Positions 40,307 to 52,239 of a stretch of 64,000 nt of DNA are shown piece after piece. The stretch lies in assembly GCA_944472155.2 (NCBI GenBank), contig OX235279.1, forward strand, positions 46,845,564 to 46,909,563, in the 5' to 3' direction. The position numbers were made by a program, and so were the translations under genes. The notes under the pieces were generated by a model. The model searched no databases. It saw only the letters and a list, made by a program, of their open reading frames with translations, and was not told where the DNA came from. The DNA comes from Trichobilharzia szidati. Taxonomy: Eukaryota; Platyhelminthes; Trematoda; Strigeidida; Schistosomatidae. Position 1 is the first letter of the stretch, and each line of letters starts with the position of its first letter.

Positions 40307-40500
40307 ACAGGATTTTCATCATGAGCTCGCCTTGTAACCAGAAGGTCCTGGGTTCGAATCCCGGTGGGTGCGTACTGATGAAGAGTCCCAAACTAGGATG
40401 AAACAGCTGTCCAGTACTCCCAGGTTTTCCAATGGTTCTCTAACTAATGTCAGCTCATGATGAAAATCCTGTAACCAATCAAATCCCTACAAACCAACAC
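40307..40500 (+). mobile_element. Hammerhead-like SINE flanked by a 21-bp inverted repeat
   Basis: The head is truncated; the copy starts inside the tRNA-like part (CCTTGTAACCAGAAGGTCC) and has B box GGTTCGAATCC. It then has CTGATGA, a GUCC/GGAU-capable stem around CAAACUA, and GAAAC, the parts of a hammerhead core, but three extra bases after CTGATGA push the stem away. The tail runs GGTTCTCTAACTAATGTCAG. The first 21 bases (40307-40327) are the exact reverse complement of 40452-40472 in its own tail. Confidence 0.75.
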
Positions 40501-40660
40501 TTGAATTACTCAGTCTCTTTCATATGTTGTAGAACATAGTGTTTCTTTCCTTGTAGGTGGTGTGCACATGAAATTTAACACACGAATATAGTTGAATTCA
40601 TGGACAGATATGACAAGACGATAGGAATATCATCAACTATGCTAAGAGAAGAGTGATCCA

Positions 40661-40703
40661 CAATATATATATATGTATATATATGTATATATATATATAT
40701 ATA
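40661..40703. repeat. (TA)n tract
   Basis: There are about 40 bases of TA with two G interruptions in intron sequence. Confidence 0.9.
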
Positions 40704-41003
40704 ATTCAAAGCAGAAGTGAATGACAAGAGAACTTAGCACAGAGTGAACGATCTGACTACTACACTGTCTTCCTGAGAATGAACTATTGACACTCACATA
40801 GCTAGGAATGTATACAGATAAACTGGAATAATGAGTGAGAAGTTGAGAAGAAATATCGTCCACATAGACAGTTATATCTGGATTTATCCCTTAAAGGTTG
40901 AAAGTTATTCAGGTTTTACCATTAAGTGAAATATGGCATACTTGAAATCTCCGGAAGTTTCACCAATATATTTCAAACACGAATAAGATGAATGAATGCT
41001 CAC

Positions 41004-41260
41004 CTTCAATAGTAACATGTGATGTTGACATAATCGTCTTCACTGAACGTTCACCTGTCTTCGCTTCAATCACTTCACCAACAACAACACACTGATAGTC
41101 GCCTGAATCACTCGGGCTCACTTGATGCACAGTCAAGTGGGCTACACCAACATCCTCCATGTATGTCATTTCAATTCGATCGGATTGAGTCAACTCCTTT
41201 CCATCTAGTTTCCATTGTACATCAACTGGTTTCAAATCAGCTTGAAATTGGCATTCCAGT
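41004..41260 (-). CDS. Ig-core exon, fifth of the series
   Basis: This 257-nt exon has acceptor TTGTAG|ACTGG (phase 2) and donor GAAG|GTGAGC (phase 1). It encodes strands B-G of an Ig domain: LECQFQADLKP with the first core Cys, VDVQWKLDG with the core Trp, and SPSDSGDYQCVVVG with the second core Cys. Strand A comes from the linker exon at 42051-42198. It differs from the copies at 44521 and 47824 at only one residue (Asp for Glu before VQW), so duplication was recent. It joins the exon at 36943 in phase 1. Confidence 0.93.
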
Positions 41261-42050
41261 CTACAATGAAGAAAACAATTACAATCATAATTACAAATTG
41301 ACTAGTGAGCTTTCTGTTTTCTCTCCTTAATGCACAAGTAATAGCGAAGATTTACATCTGAGGTGAATTCTTTCGTTATAGTAGTGTTCTCTGAGCTGGA
41401 CGGTTTAATTACGAACTATTTATTGTCCATCTGCACAAGTCTTCATTTTGAAATCATCACACAAAATGTCGTCTTGAGTGACAGTGACAGCTTTGCAGTT
41501 AAACCATTCAACTCAGTGGACGTAAAAACAATAAAAATCATTTCACCATAACATTCATTTAATTACTAAACAAATGTTTATGTAAAAAGAACGAAGTCAC
41601 TCTATCACACTATATGAGTTTTTATCTATGTACTGTATTTCTAACTGAAAGCGGAATTACTCTTAATTAGCACTAAGTCTTGAGTTGACTCACTCCGTGG
41701 TGAACACGTACGTTTTAGAAAACTGAAAGATAAAAACTATAGCTCAGAAATGATCCCTGTATTTTCTGAAAATGATCAGAAGATATTGTCTTTATCCTAA
41801 AAATAACCATACTGTACCACTACAGGGTACTGTTGAATTTTGTTCTCATCCGAAGATATCCACCTTGTCTCCAAGTTGCATTTCTTAGCAGTTAAAACAG
41901 AAAGATTTACACAAACAACAATAATCAAATGACACCTTCAATCAGTACAATGAAAACATCAACAGGTCCCAGTTCAGTTAGTACAAATAACACAAATATC
42001 TAACCATCTGGCATAACAATAGAATGTAGTACACATCGAAAATGACTTAC
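41261..42050 (-). other. Intron; first 75 bases shared with the intron before 48080
   Basis: Just upstream of the acceptor the sequence closely matches that at 48081-48155, showing that the duplicated tract included intron. The rest is plain AT-rich intron. Confidence 0.75.
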
Positions 42051-42198
42051 TCAAGTTGTCTTTCCTGCTCGGACACAATATTCAGCTGTGGTGTAATTGG
42101 CTTCACAAAGCACAAATCAGCAGGTTGTACTGGGACGACAGTTGATTGTTCCGGTTCACTTGTTTCAATTGGTGCAACAGTTTCTTCGGGCAAGTCTT
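42051..42198 (-). CDS. Linker exon with Ig strand A
   Basis: This 148-nt exon runs from acceptor TATTTAG|AAGAC (phase 1) to donor CTTGA|GTAAGT (phase 2). It begins with an acidic, Pro-rich stretch (EDLPEETVAPIETSEPEQ) and ends with LCFVKPITPQ and QERQLE, the A strand of the Ig domain completed by the exon at 41260. The intron therefore cuts the Ig domain at the same place (after LE) in every repeat of this cassette. Confidence 0.9.
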
Positions 42199-44520
42199 CT
42201 AAATACAGGTTGAAAAGAAATTAATGCTTTCTGGTAACGATGACGATTCATAGGAAAACTTAGAGTCAAATAAAAAATGGAACTCCTCATTCAACTATCT
42301 ATACACTTATTTATTCTTTAACTGGACTTCATCCCGTTATCAAGAATTCGATGAATTACATACATTTCAGCATTTCGTTATTTGCTTACCAGTCAAGATT
42401 TGGTTGAATTTTGCGAACTTACATCTTGTCTTTGTTGAGGTCAATGAAGAAAAATGGCTGACTGCATAAGACATGTTGTCAATTCGTTCAAACATACAAT
42501 TACTAGGGAACTAGAATTCAGACACACTTATTCTAATGTATTTCAATAGCCTACAAACGTATTCTCTACCAACAGCTGGAAAACCCTGTTATTGAAGAGG
42601 ACGCTTGGTATCTAAATCGAAAATAAGTGCAGCAAGTTATTTATATGAATTAACACGCTTGTCTCTGACCTTTTCCTACTAATGAGGTTAGGACACTAAG
42701 ACATTTAGTAATCCGCATATTTCCAAGAGGTTGAGGAAGGATAAGTGAAAGTAGTAACTAAAAAACGAGGGAAAATTATTAATTGTTAAGTGACAAGAGT
42801 AAACATCAAGTTATGCGGAAAACTTGGAGTGTCCCTTAGTTAAGAAGAGTCAGAGAATGATAAGCCATTGTCAGGATAATTATTTCCTCTAATATCCACC
42901 GTCGATATGACTTTGGGAAAGGCGAAAATCCCCTGATAATAGCAAAATAAACTCAATTAAGGTCAGGGGTGGCGAGGAATCATGCTCCTATCGACGCCAA
43001 GTAAAATTCTGAGTCGCATCATCCTGGAGAGAAGAAAAAATGACGCACTGGATACAGAATTAGGACCAGAACAAGCTGGATTCAGGAAAGGCAAATCATG
43101 TTCTGGCCAAATCGCAACTCTACGCATCATCATCACAGAACAAAGCATGGAATGGCAATCAAACCTCTACCTCAACTTTATAGACTTTGAGAAGGCCTTC
43201 GACAGTGTTGATCGCGAAGTAATTTGAAAACTACTCGAGTACTACGGCGTACCCCAAATATTCATCAACCTTATTCAACAGCTGTACGACAACGGCACAT
43301 GTCAAGTGATCCACAATGGAAAACTCAGCGAGGCGTTTGGAGTAAACACAGGAGTCAGACAAGGGTGCTTATTATCACCAATGATATTCCTAATTGTGGT
43401 GGACTGGATTATGCGCCGGACAGTGGGAAACGAGAAGACAGGGATATCCTGGACCGACGTGAAAAATCTAGAAGACCTGGATTTCGCGCGTGGATGATTT
43501 ATGTGTGATGTCACACAAAATTGAAGACTTACAAGCGAAAACCGACAAACTGGTCGAAGAAGCAGCCAGAGAAGACAGGACTCCAGGTGAACATAGACAA
43601 GACGGAGTTGATGAAAATAACCAACCAACCAACAACAACAACAACAGCAGCAACATCCAGTGCCAATCACCATCAACGGGAGGGATTTGAAAGGGGTTAC
43701 TTCATTCACTCCTCTAGGGAGCATTGTCTCAACTACAGGAGGAACGGACGAGGATGTCAAATCGAGAATCGGGAAGGCGAGAAACACATTCATCAACCTG
43801 AAACCAATCTAGAAATCTTCGTTACTCAGCATCAATAACAAAATTCGGATTTCCAATACAAACGTCAAGTCAGTCGGTTCTTCTATACGGATCAGAAACT
43901 TGGTGGGTCACAAAGAATATTTCCAACAGCCTGTTGCAGACCTTTATCAACAACTGTCTTCGCTCTATACTGAAGACCAGATGGCCGGAAAGAACAAGTA
44001 CCAACAAGAAACTATGGGAGCAAACAAAACAAGGACCAACCGCCACCCAACAAATATGCAGGAGAAAGTGGAGATAGATTAGACACTCGCTGAGGAGGCC
44101 GTTGGGTGACATCACGCGTCAGGCCAGTGCTTGAGTGTAACCCGAAAGAGAAGCGGCGAGTGGGAAGTCCAAGGGTGACATGGAGGAGATCGTGTGAAGA
44201 GGAGCTGAAACAGTATGGACTAACATGGACGCAGGTGAAACGTACAGCAGAAGACAGAAGGAAGTGGAGACGTGTGGTTGAAGCCCATTGTTCCACTAGA
44301 AACCCAAGGGAACAATATTAATAATAATAAGGTCAGTAGAATCAAATTTTGATCAATATCTACCTCAAAGAAACGAAAACTAGTTTAGCATCCTCTGACA
44401 TACTGTCTCCGTGAAAATAATCATTATGAATTGAAGCACAGCATTCAAAATACAATTTTACGGTCTTCAGATAATATTATGTCAAATAATACACAGTATT
44501 TATTATAGTAGTAAACTAAC
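42199..44520 (-). other. Intron carrying a LINE inserted in antisense to the gene
   Basis: Plain AT-rich sequence runs to about 42955. A LINE fragment occupies about 42960-44330, with plain intron again up to the next exon. Confidence 0.8.
42960..44330 (+). pseudogene. 5'-truncated non-LTR retrotransposon with dead reverse transcriptase
   Basis: Three frames together cover reverse transcriptase palm and thumb. The first (42982-43227) has EQAGFRKGKSC and the motif A region NFIDFEKAFDSVDRE, and ends at a TGA where a Trp codon is expected. The next (about 43228-43497) has motif B, GVRQGCLLSP. Motif C (expected FADD) is broken by four extra bases near 43487-43490, and the frame shifts again near 43575. 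The element ends in GTTCCACTAGAAACCCAAGG and a TAA run at about 44318-44330. It lacks the endonuclease half. The style of the polymerase suits the RTE/CR1-like LINEs of flatworms; family assignment is tentative. Confidence 0.88.
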
Positions 44521-44777
44521 CTTCAATAGTAACATGTGATGTTGACATAATCGTCTTCACAGAACGTTCACCTGTCTTCGCTTCAATCACCTCACCAACT
44601 ACGACACACTGATAATCGCCTGAATCACTCGGGCTCACTTGATGCACAGTCAAGTGAGCTACACCAACATCCTCCATGTATGTCATTTCAATTCGATCGG
44701 ATTGAGTCAACTCCTTTCCATCTAGTTTCCATTGTACTTCAACTGGTTTCAAATCAGCTTGGAATTGGCATTCCAGT
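44521..44777 (-). CDS. Ig-core exon, fourth of the series
   Basis: This 257-nt exon has acceptor TTGTAG|ACTGG and donor GAAG|GTTAGT (phases 2 and 1). Protein is as in the exon at 47824 (VEVQWKLDG, SDSGDYQCVVVG). Its intron flanks differ from those of the other two near-identical exons beyond about ten bases, so only the exon is shared at this position. Confidence 0.93.
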
Positions 44778-44948
44778 CTACAATGAATAAATATGAAATT
44801 ATTTCACAATTTTAGTGTCAGTTTCTGGCATTTACTAAGATTATAATGCCTCTGAACTGTTTCTGACGAATCTAAGTGTTGCCTAAGAGCGCTGAATTTC
44901 AATAGCGATAGCCTCATTCACAATGCCAACATTTGTCTTTCTGACTAT

Positions 44949-45183
44949 GCTTTTCTTTTTCCTTCGCCTCCCCAGTGGAACATAGGTCTTCAGGCAAAAG
45001 ACTTGGAGTTTCTGTAGCAGTGTTTATTTTACAGGATGGGGTTGCTAGCCTGATACTCAACCTTTCCTCTTTACCAGCTTTTATTTCTGGCTCAGCGAGG
45101 TAAAGGAGTGAGTCGGCCGAGGATCGAACTCCGGACCATGTGCATGGTTGGCAAGCGCCCTTACCACTGTGCCACCGACGCAC
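44949..45183 (-). mobile_element. tRNA-headed SINE, family A, with 10-bp target duplications
   Basis: On the minus strand it starts GCGTCGGTGGCACAGTGG (A box), with B box GAGTTCGATCC, a TTTACCTCGCTGAGCC body motif, GCTAGCAACCCCATCCTGTA, and tail GACCTATGTTCCACTGGGG. TTCTGACTAT occurs at both edges (44939-44948 and 45184-45193), the target duplication. It lies in the same orientation as the host gene. Confidence 0.85.
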
Positions 45184-46209
45184 TTCTGACTATACTGCCT
45201 ACACAATATTGCTTAAACTATTTGGCAAATGTAATTTCCACCTTGATTGTAACCATACAAAAGCCTGTTATTTTCAGTGTCGCTTGTGTAACATTTAATA
45301 GCAGTCATTGGGAAATGTGCTGGACTGCAGTGGAATTGATGACATTGGACAAGTTCATTCATATGTTTGAATGATATGATTATGAGTACTAAATTGTGTT
45401 TGAAACGTCATCCAGTGACTAATACTGTATCACTGTGTAATTCATCACGTCCACTTATCAAATATGGAATTATATCCTGCCACAATGCTGAAATTCTACT
45501 CTTATATTAACAAAGGACTTTTTGTGTTTTCTCAGCTCCTGTCACTCTATTGAACATCTTCAGTAATAACTTCAGAATGAAGCTGTTGTCCGGAAACAGA
45601 ATAAATTCGTCGCAATTAGACTGTTAAACTGAAAGAGTGCGACAGTCCCGAAAATATACGCCTGAGATAAATACTCAAGTTGCCACGAACAGTGTTAATT
45701 CTTAGATAGGAGGAATCACTGTAGTGTGAGACCTCATCTCACATCTACTTAATAGATTTCGATTAACTCACTAAGGACTATTTGCGATTAGATGGCATAA
45801 ATAACTCAATCCTGATGCCCATCGGTCAATTACAAATCGAGCTGATTCACAGTACACCCGTTAACTCAATTAACAGCAGATAAGTATCCTGCCCGTATCA
45901 ACTCCAACAGCATTTACCGATTCACTCGCACTTGCGGAAGCAAGTATACAGAAAGTACTGAGAAGACAGAGTCTGCTACATTTTCTGAGTGTATACATAA
46001 AACTCTCTATATGAAAGACAGCAGTATGATCTCAATTGCAACTGCCAGATACCTTAATTGACAAGGGAACTCAGTCATGTTTCCAACATAATCAATATAC
46101 AAAGAAAACTCTGGTTACTTCATCTTTCAGAAATCATTGTTGTCAAAAGATTTCGACCTAACCTCTGTATACAGATAGCGTTACAAATCTCTCACTATCC
46201 TGAAAACTG

Positions 46210-46485
46210 TATCTGTTTTTATGAGTTTGACCATGGATTGATATCAGTTAGAGAACCGTTGAAAACCAGAGAGTACTGGACAGCTGCTGTTTCATCCTAG
46301 TTTGGGAATCATCGGCAGTACACACCCACCACCAGAGTTCGAACCCAGGACTTTCCGGTTACAAGGCAACCTCGCATTCCATTCAGCCACTGGGACCCAA
46401 TTCAGTGGTCAGTGCATGAAATCTGACTTTCACCAATTCGTGATTTAGCGTGACCACCAACCAATGTCCTCGGTGGGAAATTTTG
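46210..46485 (-). mobile_element. Hammerhead-like SINE
   Basis: On the minus strand it has the tRNA-like CCCAGTGGCTGAATGG, B box GGTTCGAACTC, then CCGATGATTCCCAAACTAGG ATGAAAC. Here the hammerhead core has no extra bases before stem II, but the second core base is C in place of U. The tail is GTCCAGTACTC and GGTTCTCTAACTGATATCA. Ends are approximate. Confidence 0.75.
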
Positions 46486-47336
46486 AGTTTTGTTCTGTTG
46501 TATAACATTCCACTTAATTTGGATTTTGAATTTCACCCACTGAGTTGAACTCATTATCGGGTTGCAAATTTAACTACTAACTGTTTGTCTATGTCATAAT
46601 TCTACTTGAATGTTCACTTCCAATCCCTTGAATTCTGCATCATATTATGTATAAACTCACTCTGTTGTTAGATCTTGTATTCTGTCTCTAGTCAATCATT
46701 ATTTCCAGGCGAAATCTGAACTCTATCACCGTTATCTAATTATCCTATAAATAGTTACTCTTTTAACACTAAATAATTTATCTACTTATGCCAGTTTTGG
46801 AATTTTATTGCTTATACTTTCTATCTACAACTCGATGTCACTGTGAGAAAAGTTTGTTCAGAAATTGTGTAACTTGTATTGCTTAGGATGTACGGAGTTG
46901 GAAAAAAGTCACAAAATAAAACGAACTCGTAACATTTCTTTGTTCAAACTAATAAACGGAACCGGTTGTACGAAACCCTCAAAGGATGTGCAAACACCAT
47001 GAAAACCACAGGAGCAGGGTAGATTGATGATCAATGTCTCACCGTCTAAACTTAGCTATATCTCTCTATCGACACTCTTACTGAAGACAATCAATCGGCT
47101 TGTGCTTCAAAAACTTGAGGCCTTCGGAGTAAACTAGAAAGTTGCTAGAAAGGTAATCACTGAGGTCAGGATTCGGTGACGTTTGGTTGCTGAATTATTA
47201 CATCGAATGCGTCGGTTGATCTCTTGTTATACCATTGTAATAAGTCTAATTACACGGAACATTGTTCTAATCATCTCCAATAAAATACATAAATAAATAT
47301 CAACAGGTATTACTTAGTATAAAACAAGGGACCTAC

Positions 47337-47484
47337 TCAAGTTGTTTCTCCTGTCCAGAGACTTCACGAAATTCTTGTGAAATGGGTTTTACGAAATACA
47401 GATCAGCTGGCTCGACTGTAGTAAATACTGGTTGTTTCGGTTCACTAACCTCCAGAGGTATAGTTACTTCTTCAGGTAGTTCTT
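47337..47484 (-). CDS. Linker exon with Ig strand A
   Basis: This 148-nt exon has acceptor GAAACAG|AAGAAC (phase 1) and donor CTTGA|GTAGGT (phase 2; G at +4 weakens it). It encodes ELPEEVTIPLEVSEPKQP, then LYFVKPISQEF and GQEKQLE, which supplies strand A for the Ig completed at 44777. It matches the linker at 42051 in length and layout. Confidence 0.9.
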
Positions 47485-47823
47485 CTGTTTCGAATAGAAA
47501 GAGAGTTATTAAAGACCTTCACCATATGAAACTTAAACGTCTTGAGTCCTGATAATAACATACACTAGTCCTTGAAAATAACCATTTAAAATACATAAAA
47601 TGATACTAAATAAACATAAAGTCGCTAATATTAGTGACTGGAAAAGACTTTTTAGTAGTGATTTTTCCTCCTCAAGCTGTACAGCTATTATATTTACTGT
47701 TTGTACACCTGAGGTGAATGACACTGTCAAAAGAGACTGTTCCCCTCACTAACATCAGTAACTTCCACTTCCTACTGTTTGATTTAAATGTTGCAGTTAA
47801 CTTCACAAAAGAGGTTGTCATAC
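47485..47823 (-). other. Short intron (339 nt)
   Basis: No element or open frame is supported; the apparent frame running on from the Ig exon here is intron read-through. Confidence 0.8.
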
Positions 47824-48080
47824 CTTCAATAGTAACATGCGATGTTGACATAATCGTCTTTACTGAACGTTCACCTGTCTTCGCTTCAATCACTTCACCA
47901 ACAACAACACACTGATAGTCACCTGAATCACTCGGGCTCACTTGATGCACAGTCAAGTGGGCTACACCAACATCTTCCATGTATGTCATTTCAATTCGAT
48001 CGGATTGAGTCAACTCCTTTCCATCTAGTTTCCATTGTACTTCAACTGGTTTCAAATCAGCTTGGAATTGGCATTCCAGT
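47824..48080 (-). CDS. Ig-core exon, third of the series
   Basis: This 257-nt exon has acceptor TTGTAG|ACTGG and donor GAAG|GTATGA (phases 2 and 1). It encodes an Ig core with LECQFQADLKP, VEVQWKLDG, LTQSDRIEMTYMEDVG and DSGDYQCVVVG. Both core Cys and the Trp are present. Strand A comes from the linker at 50059. With 41004 and 44521 it forms a set of three almost identical Ig domains. Confidence 0.93.
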
Positions 48081-50058
48081 CTACAATGAAGAAAACAATG
48101 AAGAATCATAATTACAAACTGACTAGTGATCTTTCTGCTTCCTTATTTTCCTACAACATTCGGTCAAAAAAACACAACTATTCACGTACCTTCGAGTGTG
48201 TAGTAGAAAGGAAGAATACATATGTTAGTTTAACCTCCTTTAGTCCATGATAAAACTGTGCTTTTGACAGGTAGTATAATCTTTCAGTTATGAACTTTAA
48301 ACCTATGACAAAGTTTAGCAACTGGATATTTTTGTCATTTCAGCTGTGAGTAGCTTTCCCTCGTAGCATTTCTTTTTGCAAAAATTAGATATTGAGCTTT
48401 AGGCTGCAACTGAAACTCTTCTGCTTAAAAGCACAAGTGTCATAATTTTCACTCAAACGAGATGCTGGTATCCTAATTTGAATGTGTTTCTTTCCGACAC
48501 GTATGGTGGATAGTCTATTTGTGTAGTATAGCAAACAGAACAAATATTGACTTGTATTCTGTGTCTAAGAACTAAAGACATACTGATTTTTTTAATTTGT
48601 CATTAAAGGGTTTATGCTACGGTACCTTTAGATGACTCCCTTGTTTAGTCTTATTTTGGTTCCTCGTTTGTTGCTTTATGATTTGTTGTACGAGGATTGG
48701 GGTTCATTAATTAATGTGAAATTCGCTTATTTCATTCCCAGTAAGTTATTGTACAGTAAGAACCGTAGGCTTAGTTGACACTCAGCTGTCGTTGTACCTA
48801 CTTGTCATTCTAAACAAACCTGAAAACCTGCCATCTTTACGATGGTGTTGGATCAACAAAGTATAACACATTGAACTTAATGGTGAGTTGTGTTCAAGAC
48901 ATGTGTTCAAGACAACTCATCACTTTTGTTGCTACCCTCTTATCAACATCCAATTCATTTGAACTTACTAACCGTATTTTGTTTGACAAATTTAGTGTAT
49001 ACACACACACACAAAATAACCATATATATTTGCGATTGTACAGCTTTGAAAATGAATTCGCCGAAAAGAGACTCTTTGCTGATCTACTTGTCTTTTGTCT
49101 ACTAATTCAAGACATGTGTTAACAGATTTGGGTGAATAAGGGATAGTGAGATACACGAATGTTGACATCATATGAGTCTCTATGATACGTGTAGTTCTAG
49201 GGTATTAACCAATGATCACGTGCTCTATAGATGACCTTAACTTTAAAGTCAACTGATGAATCATTTTTCAAAAGTTGTACATTTTCGCCTACAACTACAG
49301 CTGGCAGATTTATCGATGACCATCGGACGGGCTAAGGCTGGAGCTCATTGTAATTCGTTGCTATATTTATCAACAAATAGGCTGTAGGTTTGAAAAGCGA
49401 CAGCATAAAAATCTACATCCGTTAACCAGTTTTCAAGATTACTTCAAGATTACGAGTATGATAGTGAACAAAATAATTTGTAGAAATGATCGGTTGTGAT
49501 TCATTCGCAAACTGAAGCCTAGAGGATTACATTATTTTCTCTGGTTCATAGACTTCGGTTAGAAGTGGACAATGCGATGAGCATGACAGTAATTTGCTCC
49601 CCATTTAACCATATATCCGTATCATTTTATTCTTATCATTATTCCCTTAGGACTGGTGTGGAACACAGGACTTCAACACCATATCTCCATTTCATCCTGT
49701 ACTCAACAGTCATTTTGAGCCAGTTGCATGACCACTAATGAGCTTTCATCTCTTCCTTACACGATCTTCCCCGTGTCACTCTCAGGCCACGCCCAACTTG
49801 TCGTTCCCCATTCGGGTTTCATTCAGGGCTTTGCCATGTACGCGACGTTAATCAACCGTCTTCTCAGTGCGTGTCCTATCCATCTCCATTTTTTTGCCTC
49901 AGCATAACCATATCAAACAATTGAATAAAAAACTATTTTCTCACTGTCATCGGTAATGAAAGGTACTTCTTGTGATACAGATTGTTTAAATTGACAGAGT
50001 ACATTAAACTAAAGATTAAAATTTTTATTGAAAACAATTACTGAATCAATAAACTTAC
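48081..50058 (-). other. 2-kb intron with a LINE 3' fragment
   Basis: Apart from the fragment at about 49645-49910 and a small ACACAC run near 49002-49013, nothing is recognised. Confidence 0.75.
49645..49910 (-). mobile_element. Diverged 3' fragment of the local LINE family
   Basis: Plus-strand order TGTGGAACACAGGACTTCA, TCTTCCCCGTGTCACTCTC, CCCCATTCGGGTTTCATTC, then GTCCTATCCATCTCCATTT follows the last 250 bases of the copies at 60655 and 63477, with many substitutions. Confidence 0.65.
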
Positions 50059-50203
50059 TCAAGTTGTTTCTCTTGATCAGAAGTTTTGTGCAATTCATGC
50101 GCGACAGGTTTGACAAAGCATAAGTCGGCTGGTTCGACAGCAGCAATTGATGGTTGTACAAGTTGAGTATCTTCAGCTGGGACAGTGATTTCCTCAGGTT
50201 GAT
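50059..50203 (-). CDS. Linker exon with Ig strand A
   Basis: This 145-nt exon has acceptor AATTTAG|ATCAAC (phase 1) and donor CTTGA|GTAAGT (phase 2). It encodes DQPEEITVPAEDTQLVQPSI, then LCFVKPVAHEL and DQEKQLE; the last part is strand A of the Ig completed at 48080. It is one codon shorter than the linkers at 42051 and 47337. Confidence 0.9.
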
Positions 50204-51982
50204 CTAAATTGTGTGTTGTTGTTTTTTTTTAAAATTTATTTGGAAGACAGAAGACAGTAGGTTACAAAATGCTTCAACAGCATATAGATACGACACAATA
50301 CAAAAATTATGAATTCATTCAAGAAATTGATGATTATAGTGAACCTGATTAGGTTTTCAATTTCAGTGGGTGAGGCAGTAGTAGCAGCATGTTATGTTAT
50401 AAACATGTACTAAAAACAACACTCAGACATAAATCAGATTGACGAAAGACCTGAGATTTGAAAATGCTCGAACTAACTGTGATCAAGTCCAAATTGTTAA
50501 TAACTATCTATGCAATAAACTGAATTTTCGACGTAGAACTTTGCACAATCGTCCAACTTGTCACACAGAATAAAGGATATACAAAGGTACAGAAATACAG
50601 GCAGACCAGAACAAAGGGAAATGCTCAAGAGAAAGAATAACTACATTAAGAATAATGAAGGATCAATGCAACTGCCCAAAATAAGTAACGTTGAAAATAT
50701 GTATGCTCCTCCCAGTAGTGCCTTAATTTACCTCTTGTACTTAATCAAGCCCCATAAACCTGTTAGGAAAAAAACCACGGCCTAAGAATGATTACAATTA
50801 ATTTTCTCATTAAATGTTGTTCCGTTAATATACATTAAAGTTTCGGGGTTTCATCATGAGTTGACATCGGTTAGAGAACCATCGGAGGGCTTGAGAGTAC
50901 TGGACAGCCATTTCGTCCTAGTTTGGGACTCTTCACAGTACATACCCACCCAACGGGGTTCGAACCCGTGACCTTCCGTTTACAAAGCGAGCTTGTGGAC
51001 CATTAAGCCACTGGTACCCAATCCAATGTCCCGTGAATTCCAACTTCTGGTACTTCATAATCTAGCGTGAGCACTAGACAATGTCATATGCGAGTATTTA
51101 TCCTCACACCCAACCTGCTGTACCTCACTAGTCACGACTTCCTGATAAAACCCACGTGACTACCTACCTGAATCGAGCCAGTCTCTACTGAGCGTCAGCT
51201 CAAATCCTTGTAAACTAACACTTGAATACGTTTCAAATCCATAGTGATATTAAGGTATTTACAGTATTCGCTAACAGGAAGAAATACAATTATGAAAAGC
51301 AACCTAGAAAGTTGTGCTGATACCGTAATACGATTATCAGCAATAAATTTTCCTCGAAACATCATCCGCTTATTGATACTGTATAAGTGCGTCGCAGCAA
51401 ATGAACTTGCCTCACTTTTGTGCCTTGATAGATGGTGTGAACAAGTCACTGGCAAACAGAACTCGACTTAAACTATTCATGGCGTCAGAAAGATACCCGA
51501 GTGCTTACCAACAGTTTCATTTATTGCAGAATAGCACATTTTTATAAGAATGAGTGTCTGTGAAGCCTAACCTGTAAGCGCTTGAATTTTGAAAACAAAA
51601 ACATGAAAAATTTCGCCTCATTTCTGTGTGTTAAGTGAAAATACAACTTGAATATCCGAGTGATGAAGTCTCCAACTTCAGAAGCGTCACTGCCCCAAAT
51701 CTGTGAGATAACATGGCTTTCTTCAAAGTTGCAAGCATACCTTACTGATAGGTGCCAAAAAGTGGGAAATCTAGGAGGAGGCTTTTCAGTCGATTGATCA
51801 TTAACGCGTAACAGCAAAATGAAAAGCACACAAAAGTAAGTCTTAACATGTTAGTCGGTATGTTTTTACATCTATTGTATTTTCAGTGTACGATACACAT
51901 ACCATACAACATCACATATCAGTATTTAATAATACAACTACTGATAAAATTGTAATTTTAGAACAGCCTGATTTTCACTCAC
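50204..51982 (-). other. 1.8-kb intron with hammerhead-like SINE
   Basis: It holds the SINE at about 50838-51125 and, near 51191-51228, a short piece of the same element's 3' tail in the opposite direction (GTCAGCTCAAATCC, TAACACTTGAATAC). The remainder shows nothing recognisable. Confidence 0.75.
50838..51125 (-). mobile_element. Hammerhead-like SINE, nearly full length
   Basis: On the minus strand it runs from GTGTGAGGATAAATACTCGC through ACCAGTGGCTTAATGG (A-box region) and B box GGTTCGAACCC to GTACTGTGAAGAGTCCCAA, ACTAGGACGAAATGG, GTCCAGTACTC and GGTTCTCTAACCGATGTCA. The core CTGATGA is damaged (CTGTGA), so self-cleavage is not expected. Confidence 0.78.
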
Positions 51983-52239
51983 CTTCAATTGTAACTATTG
52001 AACCGGAAGAAATTGTTTTAGTCATTTGTTGTTTTGTTTCAGCCTCCACAACTTCACCATGAACTTTACAAACATATTCACCAGAGTCTGATGGAACAAC
52101 TTGGTGTACTATTAAACGAGCTATCCCACTGTCTTCGAAATACGTCATTTCTGTACGATCCGATTGAGTTAATTCTTCTCCGTTAACTTCCCAGACAAGT
52201 TGGATAGGTTTCAAGTCGGCTTGGATTTGACATTCCAAT
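51983..52239 (-). CDS. Ig-core exon, second of the series
   Basis: This 257-nt exon has acceptor ATCTCCAG|ATTGG (phase 2) and donor GAAG|GTGAGT (phase 1). It has LECQIQADLKP, LVWEVNGEEL, MTYFEDSGIARLIVHQ and SDSGEYVCKVHG: both core Cys and the Trp are present. It is about as long as, but clearly more diverged than, the three near-identical copies downstream. Strand A comes from the linker at 53683. Confidence 0.93.

Larger units (their letters stand above)
36944..41003 (-). other. 4.1-kb intron with SINE insertions and simple repeats
   Basis: The flanking exons match in phase (1 to 1), so no exon need be missing. The intron holds a SINE with target duplications (37758-37995), a SINE fragment (about 38489-38640), two hammerhead-like SINEs, an AAT run and a TA run. 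The part at about 37080-37385 ends in AATAAA-containing sequence and may be an unrecognised old repeat. Confidence 0.8.
44778..47336 (-). other. 2.6-kb intron with two SINEs
   Basis: It contains a family A SINE (44949-45183) and a hammerhead-like SINE (about 46210-46485). About 45194-46200 and 46490-47330 show nothing recognisable. Confidence 0.8.

Noticed and set aside
47672..47823. Read-through extension of the Ig exon at 47824
   Set aside because: All sibling exons end at the same GAAG|GT donor, so the extra frame is intron.
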